Shown one piece after another: positions 14,680 to 21,679 of a stretch of DNA of 45,192 bases (position 1 is the first letter of the stretch; each line of letters begins with the position of its first letter). The translations under genes and the position numbers were made by a program. This DNA is from a virus: positions 1 through 45,192 of the IMG/VR virus record IMGVR_UViG_3300046616_000357; one strand, written 5' to 3'. The notes beneath the pieces are model-generated. The model worked only from the letters and a program-made list of their open reading frames with translations, made no database searches and was not told where the DNA came from.

Positions 14680-15191
14680 AGCCACTCTCCGGTGAGGGCT
14701 CCGTGGACGTCGGCCTCGCGGTAGGTGGCGGGCTTGAGGACCTTGCCGTCCTCGCGCCGGATGACCTTGCCGTCGACCACCTTGCTCATGTTCGAGCGAT
14801 GCACTTCGGCGAAGACGGCCTCCAGGGGGATCTCCAGGAGGTCGGCGGTGCCGTAGACGACGTACAGCACGTCGGCGAGTTCCTTGGCCAGGGCCTCGTA
14901 CCAGCGCGGTCCCTCGGGTGCCGACTCTCCCCGGCCGGGCAGGAAGTGGCTCGTGGGCGACGACTCGATGAAGTCGTCCATGATCTGGGCCTTGCGGTAG
15001 TTCAGCAGGGCCTCCAGGGCCTCCTGGACCTCCTCGGCGATGAGGGTGGACCGCAGGGCGATCAGGTCGTCTCGTCCGGCCTCGTCGCGCTCGATGAAGG
15101 GCTTCTCCCCCACGGCGCGGTGCCACTGTCCCAGCGCCCGCATGGGGCGGTGGGTGGAGGTATGAAGCAGGGTCTTCGGGATGCTGCTCAA
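14676..15191 (-). CDS. MazG-like nucleotide pyrophosphohydrolase
   Basis: 171 residues. Metal-binding EEVQEAL and ELADVLYVVYG motifs mark the all-alpha NTP-PPase (MazG/HisE-like) fold; the tail with DGKVIRREDGKVLKPATY matches the phage/plasmid phosphoribosyl-ATP-pyrophosphohydrolase-like group. Likely hydrolyses NTPs or dNTPs, cleaning the pool or lowering alarmone signals. The start is TTG at 15191 with GGAGACCCC, a leader shared with two other genes of this operon. Residues 9-11 are the LHT element (15159-15168). Confidence 0.8.
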   Translation of the reverse strand: MSSIPKTLLHTSTHRPMRALGQWHRAVGEKPFIERDEAGRDDLIALRSTLIAEEVQEALEALLNYRKAQIMDDFIESSPTSHFLPGRGESAPEGPRWYEALAKELADVLYVVYGTADLLEIPLEAVFAEVHRSNMSKVVDGKVIRREDGKVLKPATYREADVHGALTGEWL

Positions 15192-15199
15192 GGGGTCTC

Positions 15200-15694
15200 C
15201 TAGAAGGTTTCGGCGATGTCGCCGGGGTCGACGGCCAGCGGGAGGCGTCCGTCCTCGAAGAGGTGGATCCCGTTGCGGCTGTAGGCCAGGTCGCACAGTT
15301 GCGCGCACTGGAGCCGGTCCGTTCGGGAGATGCGTTCGGCTACCCAGTCGCTCCAGAAGCCGAAGAAGCGGAGCCCGAGCGCGATGTCGTCGAGCCAGTT
15401 GTAGCCGATGCCCCTGCCGTTGTTGGCCTGGGCGAAGCCGAGGGCCGTCTCCCAGATGGCCAGGCGGGTCTCGTCGGGGATGATGACGTCGGAGTTGTAC
15501 TTCGCGTTCGGGTACATCGAGATGTGGCCGAGGCGGGCGCCGCCCGGCTGTGCCTCGACGAGGAGACCGGCCGGGCCGACGATGAAGGCGTGGTTGTACC
15601 GAGAGAAGGTCAGCAGCCGGATGCCCCAGCCGAGGATGCCACCGGTCGCGGTGACGCCGATGGTGCCGATGGGCGGCGGGGTTCCCTTAGCCAT
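15200..15694 (-). CDS. Permuted NlpC/P60-like cysteine hydrolase
   Basis: 164 residues. The order His first (FSRYNHAFIVG), Cys later (RLQCAQLCDLAYS) fits the YiiX/permuted NlpC/P60 papain-like superfamily. No signal peptide, so it acts inside the cell or through a holin, or in the virion. It overlaps the upstream gene by 8 bases. Substrate unknown: peptidoglycan amide or a lipid/protein amide. Confidence 0.65.
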   Translation of the reverse strand: MAKGTPPPIGTIGVTATGGILGWGIRLLTFSRYNHAFIVGPAGLLVEAQPGGARLGHISMYPNAKYNSDVIIPDETRLAIWETALGFAQANNGRGIGYNWLDDIALGLRFFGFWSDWVAERISRTDRLQCAQLCDLAYSRNGIHLFEDGRLPLAVDPGDIAETF

Positions 15695-15926
15695 TCTGGC
15701 CGTCCTCCTGGTCCGTGGGCTTGCTGCGGCGTCCCAGGTAGTCCCAGGAGAAGTAGGGGCCGTAGCCGTAGGGGCTGAGGCCCTTGGGGAGCGGTACGGG
15801 GCCGTAGGGGTATCCCTCGTCGTCCCGCTCGACCACGGTCGTGATGGTCTTGGCGAACTCGCTCCAGTTGCCGTCCGCGTCCTTCTCGCTGTGGACCACG
15901 GTCGTGGTTGTCGTCTTACGCGACAC
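15687..15926 (-). CDS. Unknown 79-residue Tyr/Gly-rich protein
   Basis: GTG start at 15926 with GGAGG. The N-terminal half is a predicted beta-hairpin (TTTTTVVHSEKDADGNW), the C-terminal half Pro/Gly/Tyr rich (GYPYGPVPLPKGLSPYGYG). Not recognised; overlaps genes on both sides. Confidence 0.6.
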   Translation of the reverse strand: MSRKTTTTTVVHSEKDADGNWSEFAKTITTVVERDDEGYPYGPVPLPKGLSPYGYGPYFSWDYLGRRSKPTDQEDGQNG

Positions 15927-16110
15927 TGTCTTCCTCCAGGGTGTATTTGCCGTAGAAGTCGATGTGCAGGCTGTCGTTGTTCTGGGCGCGCTCCAGCCAG
16001 CGGTCGGCGAAGACCTGGCGGGCGTAGAAGAAGGTCTTGGCGGTCCAGGTGCCGTCCTTGTGGATCAGCACCCGGACCTTCCACAGGTGGTTGTCCCTAG
16101 GCGTTCGCAC
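15916..16110 (-). CDS. Unknown 64-residue protein
   Basis: GTG start at 16110, inside the end of the upstream gene. Beta-rich small protein (LWKVRVLIHKDGTWTAKTFF), then a helix ending in an acidic tail. No family recognised. Confidence 0.6.
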   Translation of the reverse strand: MRTPRDNHLWKVRVLIHKDGTWTAKTFFYARQVFADRWLERAQNNDSLHIDFYGKYTLEEDSVA

Positions 16111-16366
16111 CGGCAGCCCCTCCGGGCAAGATATGAAGCGCGCCGGGCTGGTCGAGGTCCATGAAGGGGTCGGCCAACTGGACGGCGACCTGGGTGAAGG
16201 CGTTGCCGATGATCTCCTGGATGCCTCCGAGGCCCTCCAACTTGTCGGCGAGTTCGAGGAGGGTGCCGACGACGTCCTTGATCGCGACGAAGTACTCGCC
16301 GTCGTCGTCCTGGATGTAGCGGTAGGACGCCTCGTGCTCGGACGCGGTCTCGGTGAGGACGCTCAA
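16097..16366 (-). CDS. Unknown 89-residue acidic helical protein
   Basis: Start taken as TTG at 16366 because GGAGAACCCC precedes it, as in the sister genes at 15191 and 17627; GTG at 16414 would add a short tail that overlaps the upstream gene. Mostly helical (DVVGTLLELADKLEGLGGIQ). Near its end it carries the variant element CTT-CAT-ATC (16132-16138). Confidence 0.6.
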   Translation of the reverse strand: MSVLTETASEHEASYRYIQDDDGEYFVAIKDVVGTLLELADKLEGLGGIQEIIGNAFTQVAVQLADPFMDLDQPGALHILPGGAAGANA

Positions 16367-16391
16367 GGGGTTCTCCAGGGTCTTGGTGGTG

Positions 16392-17627
16392 TCAGAGCCA
16401 GACGCGGTACTCACTGGTGACTCGTCCCTTCTCGGGGTTGATGAAGTGCAGGCGCTGGGAGGGGTCTCCCGTGGCCGCGACGAACTCGTGGGCGTAGATG
16501 TTGTCGCTCTCGGGGCTGCCGGTCATGAAGACGGAGCCGCCGTTGGCCAACTGGAGTTGCATCGACTGGTGGTAGTGGCCGATGTAGAGGTCGCGGAAGG
16601 CCGGGAGGACGCCGGAGGCCCACTGGTTGGCCTTGCGGAGGATGCCGTAGGCGGGGATGTTGCCGCCGAAGGACTTGATCTCGTCGCCGTGGATGGCCAT
16701 GGCCTTGTAGTTGCCGATGGTGAAGTTCTGGTACCAGCCGCCGTCCGTCTGGAAGCGGGTCAGCCGGTCCTCGTCGGCGAGGCGCTGGCGCACGATGTTG
16801 TAGACCATGCGGTCGACGTTGTCGGAGGCCTTGATGCCGTCGCCCTTGCGGCCGAGACGTCCGTGGTTGCCGTACTCGGCGACGACCTCGACCGTCTCGT
16901 AGGTATGAAGCGCCTGCTTGATCGTCCAGATCATCAGGTCGGCGACGTCGAACATCTGCTCGTAGAGGGTGCCGTCGAGTTCCCACACCTGCCCGGGGAA
17001 GATCGAGACGCCTTCGACCATGTCTCCGGTGAACAGCAGGACGCCGTGCTTGACCGGGTGGTCGGCGCGCTGGATGTCGGTGATCTCGTTGGCCTTCTCG
17101 ACGTAGCGCATGATGCGGGTCCGCATGATGGTGCGGTCGTACGTCTCGGTCTTCTTGCCGCCCTGCCAGTCCGTGAGGTGCCACAGGGCGACCTCGGACG
17201 GCTTGGTACGGCGGTCACGCGCTGGAGGCTCGACGGGGGTCACTCCGACGTACTGCGCGGCGTCGCTGGCGGCACGGTAGACGGCCTCGATGTACTCGTC
17301 GCCGCGCGCCTTCGCCTTCTTGAACTGCTGGAACAGTCGGCGGTTGTCAGCCTCCAGGGCCTGTATCCGCTCGATCTGCTCCTCGTTCTCGGCCACTGCC
17401 TCGGCCGTGCCCTCCTCGGGCAGGGTATGAAGCCCCTTCTCCTTGCCCGGCTCGACCAGGATGTTGCGCTTGTAGCCGTTGGCCTTGCGCCAGCGCCGGA
17501 CGGCGGTCTCGGAGGTCTCCACACCGTTGAAGTTGAGGTCGTCGGAGGCGGCCTGGTGGCCGACGTTGGGGTCCATCAGGATCTCGCGGACCCAGTCGAC
17601 CTCGATGTACTCAGCGAGCGTGCTCAA
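16392..17627 (-). CDS. Calcineurin-like metallophosphoesterase
   Basis: 411 residues. An N-terminal HTH-like and coiled-coil region (1-125) precedes the metallophosphoesterase domain with all signature blocks: WHLTDWQGG (D153), LLFTGDMVEG (D202), EYGNHGR (N254), AIHGDE (H313) and YIGHYHQ (H351/H353). Such enzymes cut phosphodiester bonds in DNA, RNA or cyclic nucleotides. It is first in the operon, behind promoter 17687-17715. The start is TTG 17627 with AGGAACACCCC. It is the only gene with two LHT elements (residues 66-68 and 240-242). The specific substrate is not known. Confidence 0.85.
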   Translation of the reverse strand: MSTLAEYIEVDWVREILMDPNVGHQAASDDLNFNGVETSETAVRRWRKANGYKRNILVEPGKEKGLHTLPEEGTAEAVAENEEQIERIQALEADNRRLFQQFKKAKARGDEYIEAVYRAASDAAQYVGVTPVEPPARDRRTKPSEVALWHLTDWQGGKKTETYDRTIMRTRIMRYVEKANEITDIQRADHPVKHGVLLFTGDMVEGVSIFPGQVWELDGTLYEQMFDVADLMIWTIKQALHTYETVEVVAEYGNHGRLGRKGDGIKASDNVDRMVYNIVRQRLADEDRLTRFQTDGGWYQNFTIGNYKAMAIHGDEIKSFGGNIPAYGILRKANQWASGVLPAFRDLYIGHYHQSMQLQLANGGSVFMTGSPESDNIYAHEFVAATGDPSQRLHFINPEKGRVTSEYRVWL

Positions 17628-17686
17628 GGGGTGTTCCTCTCGGAGGAGATGGTGGCCGCCGGACCGTTCCCGGCCCGACTCCGAGT

Positions 17687-17734
17687 ACGGTATCAGGGTT
17701 ATCGCTTCCTAGCAATACTTCACTTCGGAAGTGA
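17687..17734 (-). promoter_or_regulatory. Promoter with upstream palindrome
   Basis: Minus-strand TTGCTA (17710-17715), a 17-base spacer and TACCGT (17687-17692). Directly upstream lies the palindrome TCACTTCGGAAGTGA (17720-17734), a likely regulator site. It drives the metallophosphoesterase-MazG operon. Confidence 0.6.
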
Positions 17735-17838
17735 GAAGACTTCACCACAGGAGTCAGGCGCCTCCGTCGCTGACGTCCTACCAGGTCAACCGGCATGGAC
17801 ACCTAGACTGGAACCCTTCCAAAGCGATAACAAAGAAG

Positions 17839-17867
17839 ACCCCGGCCACTGTTCGTGAGCCGGGGCT
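17839..17867 (-). terminator. Terminator at the end of the tRNA cluster
   Basis: ACCCCGGC and GCCGGGGCT arms. Read leftward, the stem is followed by TCTTCTTTGTT, a good U-rich end for the tRNA transcript. It also lies in the leader of the rightward gene at 17886. Confidence 0.7.
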
Positions 17868-17885
17868 GAAGCCTGGGGTGGGGTC

Positions 17886-18185
17886 ATGTTCTGGTTCTGT
17901 GAGACGTGCAACGACTGGGGTGTTGCGGACACCGAGGTCGACGTCGTGGTGGACCGCCAGCGGCACATGGGCGCTCACGTCGAGCGGGCCCTGGAGATGA
18001 CAGAGCCCCAGGAAGAGTCCGTGGCTGAGGTTGAGGACACTGTCCTCCGCGCCAAATACCTGGCGTGGGGTAGCACGGCTCTGCTGGGGCTACTGTCTGC
18101 TCGTTGGCACGCGCTGGCGGGGGTAGTGCCGTTCGCGGCCTTGCTCGTCTGGGCGGTGACCCAGTCGGGCAATGAGGGTGAATGA
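17886..18185 (+). CDS. Zinc-knuckle membrane protein
   Basis: 99 residues on the plus strand. FCETCNDWG (C5, C8) with later His suggests a metal site; residues about 58-92 hold two short or one long membrane segment (TALLGLLSARWHALAGVVPF). The ribosome site is GGGGTGGGG. Its 3' end overlaps the tRNA-His gene by 9 bases on the opposite strand. Function unknown. Confidence 0.6.
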   Translation: MFWFCETCNDWGVADTEVDVVVDRQRHMGAHVERALEMTEPQEESVAEVEDTVLRAKYLAWGSTALLGLLSARWHALAGVVPFAALLVWAVTQSGNEGE

Positions 18186-18262
18186 CGGGGGTTGAACCCG
18201 CACGCTCCTTTCGGAACACCGGGGTCACAGCCCGGCGCGGCTACCATTTCGCCACACTCACC
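18177..18262 (-). tRNA. tRNA-His (GUG) with a long variable arm
   Basis: Anticodon loop CTGTGAC on a CCGGG/CCCGG stem gives GUG. The 5' extra G pairs with C at position 73, the main histidine identity pair. The T arm GCGGG-TTCAACC-CCCGT is normal. The variable region is about 17 bases and forms its own stem (TTCC/GGAG), and the D arm (TGGCGAAATGGTAGCCGCG) resembles tRNA-Leu. So the body is class II but the identity is His, which is rare. It reads CAC and CAU. Confidence 0.85.
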
Positions 18263-18337
18263 ATGAGAAGGTCTCGACCACGCGCCACCCACCCGGAATC
18301 TCACCGGCCTAAGCCTTGTCCGTCGGCCCTTCCCTCG

Positions 18338-18410
18338 CTCCCCGACCTGGATTCGAACCAGGAACCAGCGGATTAACAGTCCGCTGCTCTGCCGATTGAG
18401 CTATCGAGGA
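18338..18410 (-). tRNA. tRNA-Asn (GUU)
   Basis: 73 bases. Acceptor TCCTCGA/TCGGGGA, D arm TAGCTCAATCGGCAGAGCA, anticodon loop CTGTTAA on GCGGA/TCCGC, T loop TTCGAAT. Discriminator G. Confidence 0.95.
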
Positions 18411-18475
18411 ATGCATCAGTGTTTGCACTGACCCTACTGGACTCCACGCCCAGACAGGTAACTGACCCCAGACCG

Positions 18476-18564
18476 TAGCCAAGGTGGGACTCGAACCCAC
18501 ACGCTCTTACGAGCACCGTCTTTTGAGGACGGCGTGGCTGCCTTTTCACCACTCGGCCTTGCGC
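18476..18564 (-). tRNA. tRNA-Leu (CAA), acceptor stem imperfect
   Basis: 89 bases, class II. Anticodon loop CTCAAAA on CCGTC/GACGG gives CAA (reads UUG). Variable arm GCTC-GTAA-GAGC; T arm GTGGG-TTCGAGT-CCCAC. The 3' acceptor strand is CTTGGCT with discriminator A, but the 5' strand reads GCGCAAG. Positions 2 and 3 cannot pair, and the D arm and its junction are also odd. It may be decayed, edited or repaired. Its first base is also part of the hairpin at 18564-18587. Confidence 0.7.
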
Positions 18565-18587
18565 CGGAGGGTTTTCAGGCCCTCCGG
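18564..18587 (-). terminator. Hairpin between peptidase gene and tRNA-Leu
   Basis: CCGGAGGG (18564-18571) and CCCTCCGG (18580-18587) give a perfect 8-base stem with an eight-base loop. It may end the peptidase transcript or guide tRNA processing; there is no strong U tract. Confidence 0.55.
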
Positions 18588-18604
18588 CCTTTCCTACGTG
18601 AAGC

Positions 18605-19102
18605 CTACTTCACGGTGTAGCGGCCGTAGTAAACGGACTTCGTCCAGGGCTTGTAGTAGTTGACACCCCTGCCCGGCCGCTCGCTTTCCAGCCAGGTGTG
18701 GGAATTGACGTATATACCGACGTGGTAGACGTAGCCGCGCGAGTCGTGGGCGAAGACGAGGTCCCCGGCCCGGGGGCTCTTGACGTGCAGGCTGTGCCTG
18801 TACTGGTCGTTCGCGACCCGGGGAATACTCTTCCCCAGCTTCTTCAGGGTGTACTGGGTCAGGCCCGAGCAGTCGAACCCCCTGGACGGCGAGGATCCTC
18901 CCCACACGTACCGGACTCCCTTGTACTTGGCGCCCTGCTTCACGATCTTCGTTCCGGACGACACCGTAGTGGTGGACTTTACGGCGACCGGTACGGCGAT
19001 CTTCGTGGATGCGACCGGCGTATTCGCCTGCGCGCTTGATGTAGCGAGCGGGGAAAATGCCAGGGCCGCAGCGAGCAGAAGTCCAGCGATCCTCTTATTC
19101 AT
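18605..19102 (-). CDS. Secreted NlpC/P60 peptidoglycan hydrolase
   Basis: 165 residues. Start ATG 19102 (GGAG upstream) gives a clear signal peptide, NKRIAGLLLAAALAFSPLA, with cleavage near AQA (about residue 26). The catalytic domain shows GFDCSGL (C78), YHVGIYV (H127) and a third polar residue near H135, as in NlpC/P60 endopeptidases that cut D-Glu-diaminopimelate-type stem peptides. Secretion before lysis is unusual for a phage lysin and suggests wall remodelling, spread or exclusion. It sits inside the tRNA cluster, between tRNA-Phe and tRNA-Leu. Confidence 0.88.
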   Translation of the reverse strand: MNKRIAGLLLAAALAFSPLATSSAQANTPVASTKIAVPVAVKSTTTVSSGTKIVKQGAKYKGVRYVWGGSSPSRGFDCSGLTQYTLKKLGKSIPRVANDQYRHSLHVKSPRAGDLVFAHDSRGYVYHVGIYVNSHTWLESERPGRGVNYYKPWTKSVYYGRYTVK

Positions 19103-19266
19103 GACAGCACTCCGCACGCTTACGAGATTAGGTGACGGGCTCGGGTAAGTGCCTTTCCCTACCACAAATAGCTCTGCGGATTCGCCCCAAAAGATTCGGT
19201 CTCCCGCCCCTGTTCAGGGTTGAGTTCAGGATTTGTCCAGGAACAGGGCTCAGCGTCTGGACAAAG

Positions 19267-19339
19267 TGGCCCCCTCTGGAATCGCACCAGAATCTCCCGC
19301 TTTTCAGGCGGGCGCATTAACTGCCTCTGCCAAAGGGCC
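19267..19339 (-). tRNA. tRNA-Phe (GAA)
   Basis: 73 bases. Acceptor GGCCCTT pairs with GGGGGCC (two G-U pairs); anticodon loop CTGAAAA on CCCGC/GCGGG; T stem TCTGG/CCAGA with the unusual T loop TGCGATT in place of TTCGATT. Discriminator A. Confidence 0.88.
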
Positions 19340-19345
19340 GTGAAG

Positions 19346-19419
19346 TCTGGACGGCAGGATTTGAACCTGCGATCTCCTGATCCCAAATCAGGCGCGCTAC
19401 CGGGCTGCGCTACGTCCAG
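19346..19419 (-). tRNA. tRNA-Pro (UGG)
   Basis: 74 bases. Perfect acceptor CTGGACG/CGTCCAG; D arm TAGCGCAGCCCGGTAGCGC; anticodon loop TTTGGGA on CCTGA/TCAGG; T loop TTCAAAT. Discriminator A. First tRNA in the leftward transcript. Confidence 0.95.
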
Positions 19420-19434
19420 AAGTTGATGTCTTCG

Positions 19435-19465
19435 ACACTACCGTATCAGGGATACCCGTTGTCAA
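19435..19465 (-). promoter_or_regulatory. Promoter of the tRNA cluster
   Basis: Minus-strand TTGACA (19460-19465) in the GCTTGACAA context, with TAGTGT (19435-19440) at a long 19-base spacing. The phrase TATCCCTGATACGGTA also resembles the -10 area of the 17.7 kb promoter. Confidence 0.6.
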
Positions 19466-19549
19466 GCCACAAACTGAATTAGCTTGCATTGGGCGGGAAG
19501 AGTTCCCCGCCGGGTCTTACGCGGTCGCGTCACGGCGACGGCAGCCCGG

Positions 19550-19669
19550 TCAGGCGGGGAACGGGAAACGGCCGAGGCAGAACGCCTGCAAGGCCGGGAT
19601 GAGCGCGGGCATGCTGGCGGAGGGGAGGTGGTTCCCCTGGCCCGGCCGTCGCTCGCTCATCGTGTTCAT
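19550..19669 (-). CDS. Possible 39-residue protein
   Basis: ATG at 19669; no clear ribosome site, but third codon positions are nearly all G or C over the whole frame, as in real genes here. The product is hydrophobic near the end (MPALIPALQAFCLG). The rest of 19466-19823 shows no other convincing gene. Confidence 0.35.
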   Translation of the reverse strand: MNTMSERRPGQGNHLPSASMPALIPALQAFCLGRFPFPA

Positions 19670-19823
19670 GCATCCATTGAAGCGGATCACGACTACGGGT
19701 TTGTAATCGCTTCCGGCCACTGCCTGAATGCCTCGTGCGAGGCGGGGGGTAGGACACTGTCCGGACATAGCGGAAGGGGCCGGGGGATGTTCTCCCTCGA
19801 CCCCTTCGGAACGACAGTCAGCT

Positions 19824-20189
19824 CTACTTGTGCGCGTCCTCGTACTCGCGGATCAGGTCCTCGGGCAGACGCCCCGTGTGGGACACCTCCCGGCCCTGCT
19901 CCTGCAACCACTTCCGCACGTCGGCCGTGGTGAAGGCGCCCCGCTTGCCCCGGATCGCCTTCCGTACCTGGGTTCCGGTGCGCTTCTGAGCTTCATGCGC
20001 GACAGACGTGAACGGTTCCAGGGCGGCGTGCATCTTGTCGATGTGCTCCTGGCAGAGGTCCATGAGGAAGCGCGTGGTCCCCACCGTGACGGGGGTGGCC
20101 TCGTTGTTCGGCACATCCTGCCCGCACGGGGTCTTGGCGCGGTTGCGCGAGACCTTGAAATCGCACTTCTTCATCACTACGTCTGCCAT
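19824..20189 (-). CDS. Lsr2-like nucleoid protein with zinc domain
   Basis: 121 residues. The N-terminal half carries C9, C22, C46 and H49, a likely zinc site. The C-terminal domain (about 85-121) has the Lsr2 DNA-binding pattern, TTADVRKWLQEQGREVSHTG then RLPEDLIREYEDAH. Lsr2 is the actinobacterial xenogeneic silencer that binds AT-rich DNA; phage versions may compete with or protect against the host protein. The fold is shorter than host Lsr2 dimerisation forms and replaces that domain by the zinc part. Its own promoter is at 20251-20280. Confidence 0.8.
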   Translation of the reverse strand: MADVVMKKCDFKVSRNRAKTPCGQDVPNNEATPVTVGTTRFLMDLCQEHIDKMHAALEPFTSVAHEAQKRTGTQVRKAIRGKRGAFTTADVRKWLQEQGREVSHTGRLPEDLIREYEDAHK

Positions 20190-20250
20190 AACTCACTCCT
20201 TAACAACGCCACCTCCGGTTGCGCCGCGCAGCAACCTGCCAACGGTCGCA

Positions 20251-20280
20251 ATACTGCTACCTGACTACGGCTTCTGTCAA
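20251..20280 (-). promoter_or_regulatory. Promoter of the Lsr2-like gene
   Basis: Minus-strand TTGACA (20275-20280) in the CGCTTGACA context, an 18-base spacer and CAGTAT (20251-20256). Confidence 0.6.
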
Positions 20281-20322
20281 GCGGATGCACTGTGACGCTC
20301 GACAAGCCGGATTCAGGAAGCA

Positions 20323-21186
20323 TCAACCTCCAAGGAGGCTGACGACCGGTCCCAGGACGCCGTTGATCACGGTGCCGACTGCTCCGGGGTGGTTCGTTGC
20401 CGTTGCCGACGGGCTGGGCGCCGCAGCGGGCACTTTCACCGTATGCGCCGGAGCCTTGGAGGGCGCGGCGGACGGCGAAGGGGTGGCAGTCACCTTGCGG
20501 TGCTTGCCCGTGGGCGCTGTGGTGGTGGCCTTCTCCGGCTTGGTGGTCGTCTTGGCGTGCTTGCCCTTCGCGCGGGTCTCCTGCGTGTAGGTCGACGCGG
20601 CCGGATGGTCCAGCGGGACGGCGGGGCGGTCGGACATCTCGCGGACGTCGTCGGTATCCACGTCATCGGAGATGAGGTCGGGTCGGTCCACCGGGTGATG
20701 GGCGTGGTGCTCGCCCTCTTCGGCCGCATAGGAGCACAGACCTATGGCGAAGGGGGCCGCCACGGTCGCGGCCAGGGCCAGGAAGGCCCGCTTGAACAGG
20801 GGACGCTTGGGGCGGCGCCGGGAACCCTTCACAGGCTCCGGCGGGGCGTCAGGTATCTCCAGGGGAAGGTCCGCAGGCTCTTCCTCGGGGAACCAGAAGC
20901 CGAACTCCTGGCGGTCTTCGAGCCAGCCGAAGCACAGCTCCCCGTCCTCGACCATCTGGAGCAGTTCCTCGGTTACTTCGTCGTCTTCCTCGGAAGCGTT
21001 GTCAAGGCCGTAGAAGTCCGGGAGGGCATCCTCGTGAGGAACGTCTTCCTTGTCGCGGACGAACGGAAGGTAGTCGGGTTCTGGACGCGTGGGGGTGTCG
21101 TCCAGGCTCCTTCCGAATAGGCGGCGCAGTTCACGGACATCCTGTTCCCCTGTGTCGTCCGCACCGTCGCGCCTAGTGGTGTTCAT
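20323..21186 (-). CDS. Single-pass membrane protein with Thr/Pro-rich outer part
   Basis: 287 residues. The cytoplasmic part (1-128) is acidic and contains ELLQMVEDGELCFGWLEDRQ. One membrane segment at about 132-152 (FLALAATVAAPFAIGLCSYA) follows a basic stop (SRRRPKRPLFKR). The outer part is Lys/Thr/Pro/Ala rich and low in complexity, ending in a hydrophobic patch (GVLGPVVSLLGG). The plan resembles Streptomyces anti-sigma or wall-spanning proteins, but I do not recognise the family. The ribosome site AGGAGG is rather far (about 14 bases). Confidence 0.65.
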   Translation of the reverse strand: MNTTRRDGADDTGEQDVRELRRLFGRSLDDTPTRPEPDYLPFVRDKEDVPHEDALPDFYGLDNASEEDDEVTEELLQMVEDGELCFGWLEDRQEFGFWFPEEEPADLPLEIPDAPPEPVKGSRRRPKRPLFKRAFLALAATVAAPFAIGLCSYAAEEGEHHAHHPVDRPDLISDDVDTDDVREMSDRPAVPLDHPAASTYTQETRAKGKHAKTTTKPEKATTTAPTGKHRKVTATPSPSAAPSKAPAHTVKVPAAAPSPSATATNHPGAVGTVINGVLGPVVSLLGG

Positions 21187-21610
21187 GTTCGTTACGTGCC
21201 CCTCCTACCCGGACACACGCGTGGATGAGGGTTCGCGTGTGTGATCAGCTCGTACCTGGGTGGCAAAGATCACGGATGGAGGCGTTCGAACTGCCTAACA
21301 GGCAGGTCGCGTGGGGACGCTGGCCGTGTGATCGCGGGTCAACCAGTTGTTGAAAGGTAGCACCGGTAACACACAGGAACCAGAGTTCGCGCAACTTCGG
21401 AAACGGTGTTGCTTTACTATTCAACGGCGTTTCTTGGGTGTTTCTTTGCCTCTGCTAGTACAACTCATTGTGTTACCGCAGGTTACCTGCACTAAGCACG
21501 TACGGTTCGGTATGTGTGAACGTTCAGTGTGGTGACCTAGATCACAGAGTAATTTCGGCCAAGCGGGAAGACCATGTCGACATCTTGTCAAGCTACCATC
21601 AGGTACGACT
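21187..21610. other. Large repeat-rich non-coding region
   Basis: No gene is convincing here. Contents: inverted repeat ACACACGCG (21213-21221) / CGCGTGTGT (21234-21242); GTGATC (21241) / GATCAC (21268), plus another GTGTGATC near 21327; hairpin CTGCCT-AAC-AGGCAG (about 21291-21305); CCGGTAACACAC near 21361; GCAGG-TTA-CCTGC (about 21479-21491); and an AT-richer stretch at 21410-21475. A TTGACA on the minus strand (about 21585-21590) has no good -10. It could be a replication origin or a multi-protein control region. Confidence 0.5.
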
Positions 21611-21642
21611 TGACCCCGCCACGGGATGCCGTAGCGGGGTCA
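21611..21642 (-). terminator. Terminator after the Pnkp gene
   Basis: TGACCCCGC (21611-21619) and GCGGGGTCA (21634-21642) form a 9-base perfect stem downstream of the RNA-repair operon. Confidence 0.8.
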
Positions 21643-21679
21643 GGAGTCAATACCTCAGATTTCAGATAGTGAACTGCGG

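Noticed and set aside
16353-17858. Plus-strand frame of about 500 codons opposite the metallophosphoesterase
   Set aside because: Antisense shadow of a gene with all five metallophosphoesterase blocks.
18792-18800. Leu-His pair in the secreted peptidase and Leu-His-Ile at 31.2 kb as further LHT elements
   Set aside because: They use CTG-CAC or TTG-CAC, so they lack the CTTCATA core and are ordinary residues.
3666-19713. GGAAGCGATAA-like strings near 3669, 17700 and 19706
   Set aside because: Only three loose copies, one in a probable promoter and others in unclear contexts; not enough for a regulator site.
19550-19768. Extended 72-codon frame starting at 19768
   Set aside because: The upstream part lacks third-position GC bias and a ribosome site; only the last 39 codons look coding.
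21347-21535. Plus-strand 62-codon frame in the 21.2-21.6 kb gap
   Set aside because: Poor codon bias, no ribosome site, and it runs through several inverted repeats.
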